A DNA stretch of 64,000 nt from Hydrogenophaga sp. (GTDB taxonomy: Bacteria > Pseudomonadota > Gammaproteobacteria > Burkholderiales > Burkholderiaceae_C), in the NCBI RefSeq assembly GCF_030656115.1, contig NZ_JAUSOO010000005.1, positions 32,356-96,355 of the forward strand, written 5' to 3'. The first letter of the stretch is position 1, and each line of letters opens with the position of its first letter. The notes beneath the pieces are model-generated. The model did no database searches. It saw only the letters and a program-made list of their open reading frames with translations, and had not been told where the DNA came from. Below, in pieces: positions 50,952 through 60,840 of the stretch. The position numbers and the translations under genes are program-made.

Positions 50952-50985
50952 ACCGCCGAGCGGCAACGCCCGGCGGTTTGCTTTT
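50952..50985 (+). promoter_or_regulatory. terminator-like hairpin in the greA leader
   Basis: ACCGCCG pairs with CGGCGGT across a 12-base loop and is followed by TTGCTTTT, the form of an intrinsic terminator. It lies 15-48 bases upstream of the greA start. A -10-like CATAAT is at 50932. The hairpin may terminate or attenuate greA transcription. Confidence 0.6.
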
Positions 50986-50999
50986 GGAGAATCACACAC

Positions 51000-51476
51000 A
51001 TGTCTACCATTCCTATCACCCAGCGCGGCGCCGAGAAACTGAAAGAAGAACTTCACCGCCTCAAGACCGTGGATCGCCCCTGGGTGATCAACGCCATTGC
51101 GGAGGCCCGAGCCCAAGGTGATTTGAGCGAGAACGCCGAATACGATGCTGCCAAAGACCGTCAGGGCTTTATCGAAGGTCGAATTGCGGAGATTGAGGGC
51201 AAGCTTTCAGCGGCTCAGATCATTGATCCTTTGACACTGGATGCCGGTGGCCGTGTCGTGTTTGGCGCTACGGTAGAGTTGGAAGATGAGGACAGCGGTG
51301 TGGCGGTGACCTACCAGATCGTGGGTGAAGACGAAGCCGACCTCAAGCTGGGTCTCGTCAATATCAGCAGCCCCATTGCGCGCGCACTGATCGGCAAAGA
51401 AGAAGGCGATACCGCCGAGGTCCAGGCGCCGGGTGGCACCCGCCGCTACGAAATTGTGGCCATCCGTTACGAATGA
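51000..51476 (+). CDS. greA: transcription elongation factor GreA
   Basis: A 158-residue GreA. The N-terminal coiled coil ([13 protein letters not shown]...[41 protein letters not shown]) includes the acidic tip Asp/Glu pair. The C-terminal domain ends [11 protein letters not shown]. It stimulates transcript cleavage in backtracked RNA polymerase. The ATG at 51000 follows GGAGAATC. It is followed by a DUF4149 membrane protein. Confidence 0.96.
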   Translation: MSTIPITQRGAEKLKEELHRLKTVDRPWVINAIAEARAQGDLSENAEYDAAKDRQGFIEGRIAEIEGKLSAAQIIDPLTLDAGGRVVFGATVELEDEDSGVAVTYQIVGEDEADLKLGLVNISSPIARALIGKEEGDTAEVQAPGGTRRYEIVAIRYE

Positions 51477-51486
51477 GGGCTGTGTG

Positions 51487-51963
51487 ATGCAGCGCTTGGC
51501 TGTGCTGATCGCCGCCCTGTGGTGGGGTGGTATCTCTGGTCTGAGCTTTGTGGCCGTGCCCACGCTCTTTGCCAGTCTGGGTAACCCGGCTGTGGCGGGA
51601 CCGGTGGCGGCCCAGTTGTTTTCGTTGCAGTGCTGGGGTGGCTTGGGTCTGGGACTGGTGTTGTTGCTGATCCTTCGGCGTCAGCGTTCAGCAGGTCATT
51701 TTCCGCTGGCAGGCGCAACGGTGGACCCCGCTCGCCTGCAATCCATGCAGCGGGTGTTGGCCACCATGGGTTTTGTGCTGGTGGCCATGCTGCTGGCTTT
51801 GCTGCAAGAGTTTGCGGTGGCTCAGAAGATCGTCACCGCGCGTGCAACCGGCGGCAATCTGCGGTTGTGGCATGGTCTGGGTAGCGCCATGGTGCTGGGG
51901 CAGTGGCTGTGTTCCGGTGCGGTGCTGTGGCGTTTGGCCTATGTTGGTAGGTCTTCACACTGA
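51487..51963 (+). CDS. DUF4149-domain membrane protein
   Basis: A 158-residue protein with four hydrophobic segments. The conserved WWGGISGLSFVAVPTLFASL start and the LWHGLGSAMVLGQWLCSGAVLW end mark DUF4149. Function is unknown. It lies 10 bases after greA and is probably co-transcribed. Confidence 0.82.
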   Translation: MQRLAVLIAALWWGGISGLSFVAVPTLFASLGNPAVAGPVAAQLFSLQCWGGLGLGLVLLLILRRQRSAGHFPLAGATVDPARLQSMQRVLATMGFVLVAMLLALLQEFAVAQKIVTARATGGNLRLWHGLGSAMVLGQWLCSGAVLWRLAYVGRSSH

Positions 51964-51966
51964 CAA

Positions 51967-51992
51967 AACGCCGGTTTGAAGCCGGCGTCTTG
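51967..51992. terminator. bidirectional terminator between DUF4149 and folD
   Basis: The stem ACGCCGG/CCGGCGT with loop TTTGAAG is flanked by T-rich sequence on the + side (CTTGTT) and A-rich on the other (GACAAA). It lies between convergent genes. Confidence 0.65.
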
Positions 51993-52010
51993 TTCAGGTG
52001 TTTGGGTGGT

Positions 52011-52859
52011 TCAGACGCCGCGTTCAGCGGACTCCAGGGTGTTGACCATCAGCATGGTGATGGTCATGGGTCCCACACCACCGGGTACCGGCGTGATGTA
52101 GCCCGCCACCTCCTTCACGCCCGCAAAGTCCACGTCACCGCACAGTTTGCCTTCATCGTTGCGGTTCATACCCACATCGATCACCACCGCACCGGGCTTG
52201 ACCATGTCGGCCGTCAGTACGTTGCGCTTGCCCACGGCGGCCACGATCACGTCAGCTTGCCGAGTCAGCGCTTTCAGATCTTTTGTGCCGCTGTGGCAGA
52301 CAGTGACGGTGGCATTTTTCTGCAGCAGCATGAGCGCCATGGGTTTTCCGACAATGTTGCTGCGACCGATCACCACAGCGTGTTTGCCTTGGAGGTCATA
52401 CCCGATGCTTTCCAGCATCTTCATGCATCCGTAAGGGGTGCAGGGCCAGAAGCCAGGCAGGCCGGTCATCAGCGCGCCAGCGCTGGCGATGTGGAAGCCG
52501 TCGACATCTTTTGTCGGGTCAATGGCTTCAATGACTTTCTGTGCATCCATGTGGGCCGGTAGCGGTAGCTGCACCAGAATGCCGTGGATGGTGGCATCCC
52601 GGTTCAGTGCGTCCACGCGGGCGAGCAGCTCGGCTTCGCTCATGCTAGCGGGCCAGGTTTCCAGCACCGAATGCATGCCGGTGTCCTCACAGGCCTTGAC
52701 CTTGTTGCGAACGTACACCTGGGAGGCTTGGTTGTCTCCGACCAGGATCACAGCCAAGCCAGGTGTGATGCCCCGGGTCTTGAGCGCGGCGACACGTGCG
52801 CCGACATCGGCGCGGAGTTGGCGGGAAAGGGCGTTGCCGTCGATCAGTTGGGCGGTCAT
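52011..52859 (-). CDS. folD: bifunctional methylene-THF dehydrogenase/cyclohydrolase
   Basis: A 282-residue FolD. Motifs include [25 protein letters not shown] (catalytic Lys), [28 protein letters not shown] and the terminal [15 protein letters not shown]. It interconverts methylene- and formyl-THF with NADP. The ATG at 52859 is the family start. Confidence 0.96.
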   Translation of the reverse strand: MTAQLIDGNALSRQLRADVGARVAALKTRGITPGLAVILVGDNQASQVYVRNKVKACEDTGMHSVLETWPASMSEAELLARVDALNRDATIHGILVQLPLPAHMDAQKVIEAIDPTKDVDGFHIASAGALMTGLPGFWPCTPYGCMKMLESIGYDLQGKHAVVIGRSNIVGKPMALMLLQKNATVTVCHSGTKDLKALTRQADVIVAAVGKRNVLTADMVKPGAVVIDVGMNRNDEGKLCGDVDFAGVKEVAGYITPVPGGVGPMTITMLMVNTLESAERGV

Positions 52860-52889
52860 GGCAGGATACGGTGTGGTGGTTGAAATGGA

Positions 52890-52916
52890 AACGCCCGCCG
52901 GGACAGGGCGGGCGTT
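52890..52916 (-). terminator. hairpin after the FixJ-type regulator
   Basis: AACGCCCGCC pairs with GGCGGGCGTT. It lies between the regulator stop and folD on the minus strand, so it ends the kinase-regulator operon upstream of folD. Confidence 0.65.
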
Positions 52917-52935
52917 GGTGCCGCGGTGTGGTGGG

Positions 52936-53562
52936 CTAGACCTTGGCGGGTGTTTGTCCCAGTGCAATTTTGAGCAGGTCGGCCACGGTGTTGGCACCAA
53001 GCTTTTCCATGATGTTGGCGCGGTGCGCCTCAACCGTCTTGATGCTGATGCCCAAGTCGTCGGCGATCTGCTTGTTCAGCCGGCCGGCCACGATGCGCTC
53101 GAGAACCTGGGCCTCCCGGCTGGTCAGTTTGGACAGCAGAGCGTCGCGACTGGCGGCTTGCTGGTGGGTGGAAAAGGCGTCTTTGGCGTGTTCCAGCATG
53201 CGCTCAACCAAGGCCACCAGTTGCTCTTCCTTAAAGGGTTTCTGAATGAAATCCAGAGCACCTTTCTTCATCGATTCCACAGCCATCGGCACGTCGCCGT
53301 GGCCCGTGATAAACACAATGGGCAGTGGCGACTGGCGTTCGATCAGTCGATCTTGCAGTTCCATGCCCGTCATGCCACCCATGCGAATGTCGGCAATCAG
53401 GCACGCCACTTCGCGTGCGTCGTATCGGCTAAGGAAGGCTTCTGCAGACTCATAGCAGCGCACGCGGTAGTCTTTGCCTTCGAGTAGCCACTGCAATGAA
53501 TCTCGCACGGCTTCGTCGTCATCGACCACATAGACAGTGCCTTTTTTGGGGATCAAACTCAT
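52936..53562 (-). CDS. FixJ/NarL-type response regulator
   Basis: A 208-residue regulator. The receiver has the [12 protein letters not shown] pocket, phosphoacceptor Asp58 ([13 protein letters not shown]), a [13 protein letters not shown] segment and QKPF. The C-terminal LuxR-type helix-turn-helix reads [43 protein letters not shown]. The pattern is FixJ/DctR-like. Its ATG overlaps the kinase stop (ATGA), so the pair is coupled. Targets are unknown, though the divergent aceE operon is a candidate. Confidence 0.9.
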   Translation of the reverse strand: MSLIPKKGTVYVVDDDEAVRDSLQWLLEGKDYRVRCYESAEAFLSRYDAREVACLIADIRMGGMTGMELQDRLIERQSPLPIVFITGHGDVPMAVESMKKGALDFIQKPFKEEQLVALVERMLEHAKDAFSTHQQAASRDALLSKLTSREAQVLERIVAGRLNKQIADDLGISIKTVEAHRANIMEKLGANTVADLLKIALGQTPAKV

Positions 53563-56117
53563 CTCGCTCTTTCTATGTCCGTCAACGACTGTGCGGTGGT
53601 GCTGTCTGTTGTTCCTTCGGGGCGCAGTCGTGAAACGACAGGGATCCAGAAGCTGAAGCAGCAGCCCACCACTTCGACGCCATTGTAGATGTTCTGAACT
53701 TGCATCCTTCCGTGGTGCGATTCCACGATGCTTCGGCACAATTTGAGCCCAATGCCCATGCCCTCGCTCTTGGTGCTGTAGAACGCTTCGTAGATGCGTT
53801 CGATCATTTCGTCGGGGACGCCACTGCCCGAGTCGCGCACCGCGAACTCCACCACGTCCTGGTTGTCCTGTCGCTTAGGCCCCACCCGCAATTCCACATG
53901 GCGCTCCCCAGGCTGGCGGCCTGCCTGCGCAATGGCTTCACCCGCGTTCTTCAGCAGGTTGATGAGCACCTGTTCGATCAGGATCGGGTCTACCAGCAGG
54001 CTGGGCAGTCGGGCGGCTACATAAGGTGTCAGGCGCACCTGCTGTCGGCGCAATTCGATGTCGGCCAGTTCAATCGCGTTGCTTACCATCAGCGATACGT
54101 CGGACAGTGTGGGGTTGGGCTCGCTGCGCTTCACGAAGGCTCGGATGCGTTGAATGATCTGGCCCGCGCGCTGAGCCTGGCGCGCTGTTTTCTCTAGTGC
54201 ACCGAGCAGTTCGTCTTGGGTGATTCGATCCTCCTGCACCCGCGAAATCATGCCATTGCAGTAGTTGCTGATGGCGGTGAGCGGCTGGTTGAGTTCGTGT
54301 GCCACGCTGGACGCCATTTCACCCATGGTAATGAGGCGGCTGGCGGTTTGCGCCCGCTCCGCCTGGCGCGAAGCCTGTTCTTCGGCGTTGCGTCGGGGCG
54401 TGATGTCGCTGGCAATCACCATCTGGGCCAGCCGGCCGTCCACCCAGGTGAGGTAACGGGTGCGTACCTCCAGCCAGCGGTCGAGTTCTTCCACGAAAAC
54501 CTCGGCGTTTTCCGCACCCGCTTCGGTCAGGGTGTCGGTGGGCATGCCAGCGAACGCATCGACCGCATCGCCGTTGTCCGGGCTGGGCGTGGGCTGGTTG
54601 CCGGCCAGGTCCACCAGGTGCCGGTGGCCCTGACCCCGGGTGCCGAACCACAGGCGGTACATTTTGTTGGCAAACAGCATTTCGTCGCTGCCCAAGGGTG
54701 CCACCGACACGGCCGAGTCCAGGCTTTCCAGCACCGTGGTGAAGCGTTCATAGGATGCCGACAGCTCTTCGCGAATGCGCTTGGGTTCGGTGATATCGGT
54801 CATGGAGGTCATCCAGCCGGTCTGGTGCCCTTTGGGATCGATCAGCGGTGACACGTACATGCGGGCGTCAAAAATGCTTCCGTCACGGCGTTGCACCCGA
54901 ACCTCAAAACCCCCAGGTGTTGATCGCCCGCTGAGCTCGTCTTCAAGTCGCGCGGTGAGTTGGTCGTGGTCGTCGTCGGGCCAATAGGGAAAGGGCGCTG
55001 TGCGGCCTACCAGCTCGCTCTCGGTCCAGCCGGTCATGGAGCAAAACGCCGGGTTCACGTAGGTGATGCGACCCTGGATATCCAGCGCGCGCATACCGGT
55101 GAGCATGGAGTTTTCCATGGCACGGCGAAAGTTGGTTTCAGCCACAAGGGCTTGCTGTGCTTGGACGCGCCGGCGCGTGTGGCGCCAGGTGCCCAGCAGC
55201 ATCCAGACGGTGAGGGCGCTCAGCGCACCTATGACCCAAAAGAATCCGCTGCCCACAATGTCTTGCGAGGTGCGGTAACCCTGAGCCTTCAAGATCAGAC
55301 CGTTGCCCACAGGAGACACAGCCACCTCATGTTCCAGTGGCTGATCAGACCACGGTAGCAAGCGCAGCACAGCATTGGGTGACTGCAGGCTGCCCGCTAG
55401 AACCCGGCCGCGGTCATCGAGCAATGCCACAGCGTAGCGAGCCATGACCTCAGGGGGAATGCCAAAGCGCATAAGCCCATCAATGGAGTATTCGCCCATC
55501 ACCGTCCCGGCAAAACGACCTTGTTCGGACAGTGGCACCTGCAACATCAGTGTGGCGTTGAGGGGCTCTTCGCCCAGCGGGCGCGAATAAATGGGCTGGC
55601 GCAAGTCGCGTGCCAAGTCGAACGAGCCATCGGTTTCGTTGGGTGCCAGGGTGCTGCCAGGCAGTCGGATAAGGCTGGGAGGGGCGCTGGGCGAGGCGTA
55701 GCTGGCCAGTACATTGCGTCGGCCGTCCACCCAGCTGATGGCCAAGAGTTCAGGAAACTGACTGATGAGAGATTCAACCTGAAATTCAAATTCTTCATTT
55801 GAAATTTCTTTGTTGTCTACCTCCCGGGCCAAACGCATCAGTTGTTCCTGACGTTCAAGCAGGCGCAGCCGCAAGCGCTGTTGGGCATATTCCACGTCGC
55901 GTGTTACCGCCTCCTGTTCGCGTTCAAGTTCTTCAAAACGCAGGTAGGTGATGGCCACCACGATGGCCGATAGAAACAACAATACCGACAGCAGCGGAGC
56001 CAGTGTGGCAAAGCGGTCTTGCCGCGAGGGCGGCAGCTTGCGCCACCAGTGTTTCCACCAACGGGTGGATGCTGGCGCAGTGGTTGGATGGGGCTGGGGA
56101 CTGGGCAGAGGAATCAT
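53559..56117 (-). CDS. PAS-domain sensor histidine kinase
   Basis: An 852-residue membrane kinase. A cytoplasmic N-terminus is followed by a helix (about residues 41-61), a periplasmic sensor region of about 220 residues and a second helix (about 285-305). One clear PAS domain with PAC (about 330-445) and a second degenerate PAS-like region (about 455-580) lead to the phosphoacceptor ASSVAHELNQPLTAISNYCNG (His607) and a HATPase with NLLKNAGEAI and GMGIGLKLCRSIVE. The H-box type and length resemble FixL/DctB-like kinases. It is divergent from aceE; the signal is unknown. Confidence 0.9.
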   Translation of the reverse strand: MIPLPSPQPHPTTAPASTRWWKHWWRKLPPSRQDRFATLAPLLSVLLFLSAIVVAITYLRFEELEREQEAVTRDVEYAQQRLRLRLLERQEQLMRLAREVDNKEISNEEFEFQVESLISQFPELLAISWVDGRRNVLASYASPSAPPSLIRLPGSTLAPNETDGSFDLARDLRQPIYSRPLGEEPLNATLMLQVPLSEQGRFAGTVMGEYSIDGLMRFGIPPEVMARYAVALLDDRGRVLAGSLQSPNAVLRLLPWSDQPLEHEVAVSPVGNGLILKAQGYRTSQDIVGSGFFWVIGALSALTVWMLLGTWRHTRRRVQAQQALVAETNFRRAMENSMLTGMRALDIQGRITYVNPAFCSMTGWTESELVGRTAPFPYWPDDDHDQLTARLEDELSGRSTPGGFEVRVQRRDGSIFDARMYVSPLIDPKGHQTGWMTSMTDITEPKRIREELSASYERFTTVLESLDSAVSVAPLGSDEMLFANKMYRLWFGTRGQGHRHLVDLAGNQPTPSPDNGDAVDAFAGMPTDTLTEAGAENAEVFVEELDRWLEVRTRYLTWVDGRLAQMVIASDITPRRNAEEQASRQAERAQTASRLITMGEMASSVAHELNQPLTAISNYCNGMISRVQEDRITQDELLGALEKTARQAQRAGQIIQRIRAFVKRSEPNPTLSDVSLMVSNAIELADIELRRQQVRLTPYVAARLPSLLVDPILIEQVLINLLKNAGEAIAQAGRQPGERHVELRVGPKRQDNQDVVEFAVRDSGSGVPDEMIERIYEAFYSTKSEGMGIGLKLCRSIVESHHGRMQVQNIYNGVEVVGCCFSFWIPVVSRLRPEGTTDSTTAQSLTDIERAR

Positions 56118-56205
56118 CTCACTGGAAGTCTACGTGAGAGCTTGCCGTGCCACGACCTTGGATGGACAAATTGACCCGATTCATGCGTTGTTTTGTACTC
56201 ACCAT

Positions 56206-56225
56206 AATTTCATATTGTAGAAATT
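56206..56225. promoter_or_regulatory. inverted repeat between the PAS kinase and aceE
   Basis: AATTTC and GAAATT are spaced by eight bases in the AT-rich 206-base gap that separates the kinase from aceE. It could be an operator for either side. No strong -35/-10 pair is seen here; TTGAAA followed by related AT-rich motifs lies at 56224-56250. Confidence 0.4.
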
Positions 56226-56323
56226 GAAAGCACATATTGAAATTTTAAAAGAGCTGTGGGAAAATTCGTGACACAGCGGAAGGCCCGCCGTAAGCTTTGT
56301 TCAAACCAACAGGAGACAGACAT

Positions 56324-59026
56324 ATGTCAGCGACCGACTCGCTCAATGGCCGTGGTACCGGGGATGTAGATGCCCAGGAAACCCGCGAATGGATGGAGGC
56401 GCTGGCCGCCGTGATTCAGCGGGAGGGTCCGGAACGCGCGCACTTCCTGCTGGAGCAACTGCTCGAAGAAGCCCGCCAGAACAGCATCGACCTGCCGTTC
56501 TCGGCCAACACCGGCTACGTGAACACGATCGAGACCAACGAAGAAGCCCGATGCCCAGGCAACATTGAGATCGAAGAGCGCCTGCGTGCCTACATGCGTT
56601 GGAACGCGATGGCGATGGTGGTCAAGGCCAATCGCCACAACCCGGAAGATGGTGGTGATCTGGGTGGCCACATCGGTTCGTTTGCCTCGCTGGCCCATAT
56701 GTTCGGTGCCGGCTTCAACCACTTCTGGCACGCTGAAAACGAGAGTCACGGTGGCGACTGCCTCTACATCCAGGGTCACGTGTCGCCCGGCGTCTATGCC
56801 CGCGCCTACCTGGAGGGCCGCCTGACCGAAGAGCAGTTGCTCAACTTCCGCCAGGAAGTGGACGGCAAGGGTCTTTCCAGTTACCCGCACCCCAAGCTGA
56901 TGCCCGAATTCTGGCAGTTCCCCACGGTGTCCATGGGCCTGGGCCCGCTGATGGCCATCTACCAGGCGCGTTTCCTGAAGTACCTGCACGCCCGTGGCAT
57001 TGCCAACACCGAGAACCGCAAGGTCTGGGTGTTTTGTGGCGACGGTGAAATGGACGAGGTCGAATCGCTGGGCGCCATCAGCTTGGCCGCGCGCGAAAAC
57101 CTGGACAACCTGATCTTCGTGGTGAACTGCAACTTGCAGCGCCTGGACGGCCCGGTGCGTGGCAACGGCAAGATCATTCAGGAGCTCGAAGGCGAGTTCC
57201 GCGGCTCCGGCTGGAACGTGATCAAGTTGCTGTGGGGTTCCAACTGGGACCCGCTGCTGGCACGCGACAAGGACGGCGCCCTGCGCAAGATCATGATGGA
57301 CACGCTGGACGGCGACTACCAGGCCTTCAAGGCCAACGACGGGGCTTACGTGCGCAAGCATTTCTTCGGCCGCGATCCCAAGGCGCTGGAAATGGTCGCG
57401 CACATGAGCGACGACGACATCTGGAACCTGCGCCGTGGTGGTCACGACCCGCAGAAAGTCTATGCTGCGTACCACAAGGCCGTGAACCACAAGGGCCAGC
57501 CTACCGTGCTGCTGATCAAGACCGTGAAGGGCTTTGGCATGGGCAAGTCGGGTGAGGGCAAGAACAACGTGCACCAAACCAAGAAGCTGACCGACGAAGA
57601 CATCAAAATCTTCCGTGACCGCTTCAACCTGCCGATTCCCGACAGCGAGTTGCCCAAGCTGCCGTTCTACAAACCGGCCGACGACACCCCCGAGATGCAG
57701 TACCTCCACGCCCGTCGCAAGGCGCTGGGTGGCTATCTGCCACACCGCCGCACCAAGGCCGACGAGAGTTTCACCGTCCCCTCGATTGAAACCTTCAAGA
57801 GTGTGATGGAGCCGACCGCCGAGGGCCGCGAAATCAGCACCACGCAGGCCTACGTGCGCTTCCTCACCCAACTGCTGCGTGACCAGGCGCTGGGCCCTCG
57901 CATCGTACCGATTTTGGTGGACGAGGCCCGCACCTTTGGTATGGAAGGCCTGTTTCGCCAGATTGGCATTTACAACCCGGCGGGTCAGAACTACACCCCG
58001 GTCGATAAAGACCAGGTGATGTACTACAAGGAAGACAAGGCCGGCCAGATCCTGCAGGAGGGCATCAACGAAGCCGGCGGCATGAGCAGCTGGATCGCGG
58101 CGGCCACCAGCTACAGCACCAGCAACCGCATCATGGTGCCGTTCTACGTGTACTACTCGATGTTCGGTTTCCAGCGCATCGGCGACCTGGCCTGGGCCGC
58201 TGGCGACATGCAGGCGCGTGGCTTCCTGCTGGGCGGTACCTCCGGGCGCACCACGCTCAACGGCGAAGGCCTGCAGCACGAAGATGGCCACAGCCACATC
58301 CTGGCTGGCACGATCCCGAACTGCATTTCCTACGACCCGACCTTTGCGCACGAAGTGGGCGTCATCTTGCACCACGGCCTCAAGCGCATGGTGGAAAAGC
58401 AGGACAACGTGTTTTATTACCTGACGCTGCTGAACGAAAACTATGCGATGCCTGGACTCACACCTGGTACCGAAGAGCAAATCATCAAGGGTATGTACCT
58501 GTGCAAGCCGGGTGCACAAGGTGGAACGCGCGTTCAGCTTTTGGGCAGCGGCACCATCTTGCGCGAGTCTATTGCTGCGCAGGCCTTGCTGGCGCAAGAC
58601 TGGGGCGTGCAGGCCGACGTGTGGAGTTGCCCGAGCTTCAACGAGTTGACCCGCGACGGTCAGGATGCCGAACGCTTCAACCTGCTGCACCCCACCGAAG
58701 CACAGCGCGTGCCTTTCGTGACGCAACAACTGCAGCCGCATGCGGGTCCGGTGGTTGCCTCCACCGATTACATGAAAAATTACGCCGAGCAGATCCGTTC
58801 GTTCATTCCCAAGGGCCGTATCTACAAAGTGCTGGGCACCGACGGTTTTGGTCGCAGCGACTTCCGCAGCAAGCTGCGTGAGCACTTCGAGATCAACCGC
58901 CATTACATCGTGGTAGCTGCGCTCAAGGCGCTGAGCGAAGAGGGCACCGTGCCTGTGGCCAAGGTGGCCGAAGCGATTGCCCGCTACGGCATCAAAACCG
59001 ACAAGGTCAATCCACTGTACGCATGA
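56324..59026 (+). CDS. aceE: pyruvate dehydrogenase E1 component (homodimeric)
   Basis: A 900-residue homodimeric E1. The thiamine diphosphate motif is FCGDGEMDEVESLGAIS followed by NLIFVVNCNLQRLDGPV. FGRDPKALEM, the glycine-rich EGINEAGGMSSWIAAATSYS, and GTSGRTTLNGEGLQHEDGHSH complete the signature. It decarboxylates pyruvate and transfers acetyl to E2. The ATG at 56324 follows AGGAGACAGA. It is the first gene of aceE-aceF-lpdA. Confidence 0.97.
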   Translation: MSATDSLNGRGTGDVDAQETREWMEALAAVIQREGPERAHFLLEQLLEEARQNSIDLPFSANTGYVNTIETNEEARCPGNIEIEERLRAYMRWNAMAMVVKANRHNPEDGGDLGGHIGSFASLAHMFGAGFNHFWHAENESHGGDCLYIQGHVSPGVYARAYLEGRLTEEQLLNFRQEVDGKGLSSYPHPKLMPEFWQFPTVSMGLGPLMAIYQARFLKYLHARGIANTENRKVWVFCGDGEMDEVESLGAISLAARENLDNLIFVVNCNLQRLDGPVRGNGKIIQELEGEFRGSGWNVIKLLWGSNWDPLLARDKDGALRKIMMDTLDGDYQAFKANDGAYVRKHFFGRDPKALEMVAHMSDDDIWNLRRGGHDPQKVYAAYHKAVNHKGQPTVLLIKTVKGFGMGKSGEGKNNVHQTKKLTDEDIKIFRDRFNLPIPDSELPKLPFYKPADDTPEMQYLHARRKALGGYLPHRRTKADESFTVPSIETFKSVMEPTAEGREISTTQAYVRFLTQLLRDQALGPRIVPILVDEARTFGMEGLFRQIGIYNPAGQNYTPVDKDQVMYYKEDKAGQILQEGINEAGGMSSWIAAATSYSTSNRIMVPFYVYYSMFGFQRIGDLAWAAGDMQARGFLLGGTSGRTTLNGEGLQHEDGHSHILAGTIPNCISYDPTFAHEVGVILHHGLKRMVEKQDNVFYYLTLLNENYAMPGLTPGTEEQIIKGMYLCKPGAQGGTRVQLLGSGTILRESIAAQALLAQDWGVQADVWSCPSFNELTRDGQDAERFNLLHPTEAQRVPFVTQQLQPHAGPVVASTDYMKNYAEQIRSFIPKGRIYKVLGTDGFGRSDFRSKLREHFEINRHYIVVAALKALSEEGTVPVAKVAEAIARYGIKTDKVNPLYA

Positions 59027-59043
59027 AGCTGGCTCCCTCTGAA

Positions 59044-59070
59044 GCGCTTTTAGCGCAACCCCTCAAGGGG
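59044..59070. other. short hairpins in the aceE-aceF gap
   Basis: GCGCTTTTAGCGC and CCCCTCAAGGGG are two adjacent small palindromes in the 134-base spacer. Without a T-run they are not convincing terminators; they may be processing or repeat-derived sites. Confidence 0.35.
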
Positions 59071-59160
59071 ATGAAACCAGCCTCCGGCAATGCCAGCGTG
59101 GCGGTTTCCAGGTGTGTGGCATCCGCTCTTGGGGCATTGAAAATCTGATTGGAGACGAAT

Positions 59161-60825
59161 ATGGCATTGGTTGAAGTACAAGTCCCGGACATCGGCGACT
59201 TTGATGAGGTGGCGGTGATCGAACTGCTGGTCAAGGTGGGTGACTCGGTGAAGGCCGAGCAGTCGCTGATCACGGTAGAGTCCGACAAGGCCTCCATGGA
59301 GATTCCCTGCGCAACGGCGGGCGTGGTCAAGGAACTGCGCGTGGCCATTGGTGACAAGGTCAAGCAAGGTTCGGTGGTGCTGGTGGTGGAGGCCGCCGGT
59401 GATGCGGTAGCCCCAGCCCCCGTGGCGGCACCTGCTGTTGCGCCAGTAACCGCTGTTGCCCCGGTGGCCGCCGCAGTGCCTGCGGCCGCAGCGGCGCCCG
59501 TCGCGTCGGGTCCCATTCACGTGATGGTGCCCGATATTGGCGACTTCAAGGACGTTGCCGTCATTGAGGTGATGGTCAAGCCGGGCGATAGCATCAAGCT
59601 GGAGCAAAGCCTGATCACGGTTGAGTCCGACAAAGCTTCCATGGAGATCCCGTCCTCGCACGCCGGCGTGCTCAAGGAACTCAAGGTCAAGGTCGGCGAC
59701 ACGGTCAACATTGGTGACTTGCTGGCGATTCTGGAAGGTGCAGCGGGCGCTGCTGTGCCGGCACCCGTAGCAGCAGCGCCCGCTGTCGTGGCCGCGCCTG
59801 CCGCAGTTGCTACTGTGGCCGTTGCCGCAGTGTCGACCCCGGTCGCCGCACCCGCCCACAACCCTACCGCCACGCCTGCATTGGGCCTGCCACACGCATC
59901 GCCTTCGGTGCGCAAGTTCGCCCGTGAACTCGGCGTGCCGCTGGCGGAAGTGCAAGGCAAAGGACCCAAAGGCCGCATCACGCTGGATGACGTACAAGGC
60001 TTTACCAAATCTGTCATGGCTGGCGTGGTGCAGACCTCTGCCCAAAAGGCCAAGGCGCCGGCACCCGCCAGTGCTGGCGGTGGTGGTTCGGAACTGGGTC
60101 TCATCCCCTGGCCCAAGGTCGATTTCGCCAAGTTTGGCCCCATCGAACGCAAGGAAATGGGCCGTATCAAGAAGATCAGCGGTGCCAACCTGTTGCGCAA
60201 CGCCGTGATGATCCCGGCCGTCACCAACCACGACGATGCCGACATCACCGACCTGGAAGCCTTTCGTGTGTCCACGAACAAGGAGAACGAGAAGAGCGGC
60301 GTCAAGGTCACGATGCTGGCTTTCCTGATCAAGGCATCCGTTGCTGCGCTGAAGAAATTCCCTGAGTTCAACAGCTCGATCGACGGCGATTCGCTGGTCT
60401 ACAAGCAGTACTGGCACATCGGCTTTGCGGCCGACACGCCCAATGGTCTGATGGTCCCCGTGATCAAGGACGCTGACAAAAAAGGCGTGCTGCAGATCAG
60501 CCAGGAAATGGGCGAACTCGCCAAGAAGGCGCGTGACGGCAAGTTGAGCCCGGCTGAAATGAGCGGTGCCACCTTCACCATCTCCAGCCTGGGCGGCATT
60601 GGTGGGCGTTACTTCACGCCCATCATCAACGCGCCCGAAGTCGCCATTCTGGGCGTTTGTAAGAGCAACATGGAACCGGTGTGGGACGGCAAGGCTTTCC
60701 AGCCGCGCCTGATGCTGCCGCTCAGCCTGACCTGGGACCACCGCGTGATCGACGGCGCCGCTGCCGCCCGCTTCAACGCCTACCTCGGCCAGATCCTCGG
60801 CGACTTTCGTCGCGTTCTGCTTTAA
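59161..60825 (+). CDS. aceF: dihydrolipoamide acetyltransferase (E2) with two lipoyl domains
   Basis: A 554-residue E2. Two lipoyl domains (about residues 1-78 and 118-195) each carry the [11 protein letters not shown] lipoylation motif, separated by long Ala/Pro/Val linkers. A peripheral-subunit-binding domain (ASPSVRKFARELGVPLAEVQGKGPKGRITLDDV, about 245-285) and the acetyltransferase core ending in TWDHRVIDGAAAARF follow. It transfers acetyl to CoA. The ATG at 59161 follows GGAGACG. The next gene also has a lipoyl domain. Confidence 0.96.
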   Translation: MALVEVQVPDIGDFDEVAVIELLVKVGDSVKAEQSLITVESDKASMEIPCATAGVVKELRVAIGDKVKQGSVVLVVEAAGDAVAPAPVAAPAVAPVTAVAPVAAAVPAAAAAPVASGPIHVMVPDIGDFKDVAVIEVMVKPGDSIKLEQSLITVESDKASMEIPSSHAGVLKELKVKVGDTVNIGDLLAILEGAAGAAVPAPVAAAPAVVAAPAAVATVAVAAVSTPVAAPAHNPTATPALGLPHASPSVRKFARELGVPLAEVQGKGPKGRITLDDVQGFTKSVMAGVVQTSAQKAKAPAPASAGGGGSELGLIPWPKVDFAKFGPIERKEMGRIKKISGANLLRNAVMIPAVTNHDDADITDLEAFRVSTNKENEKSGVKVTMLAFLIKASVAALKKFPEFNSSIDGDSLVYKQYWHIGFAADTPNGLMVPVIKDADKKGVLQISQEMGELAKKARDGKLSPAEMSGATFTISSLGGIGGRYFTPIINAPEVAILGVCKSNMEPVWDGKAFQPRLMLPLSLTWDHRVIDGAAAARFNAYLGQILGDFRRVLL

Positions 60826-60840
60826 GTCGAAGGAACGGAT

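Noticed and set aside
56327..58903. 858-codon minus-strand open frame opposite aceE
   Set aside because: Same cause as above; the aceE frame carries all family motifs.
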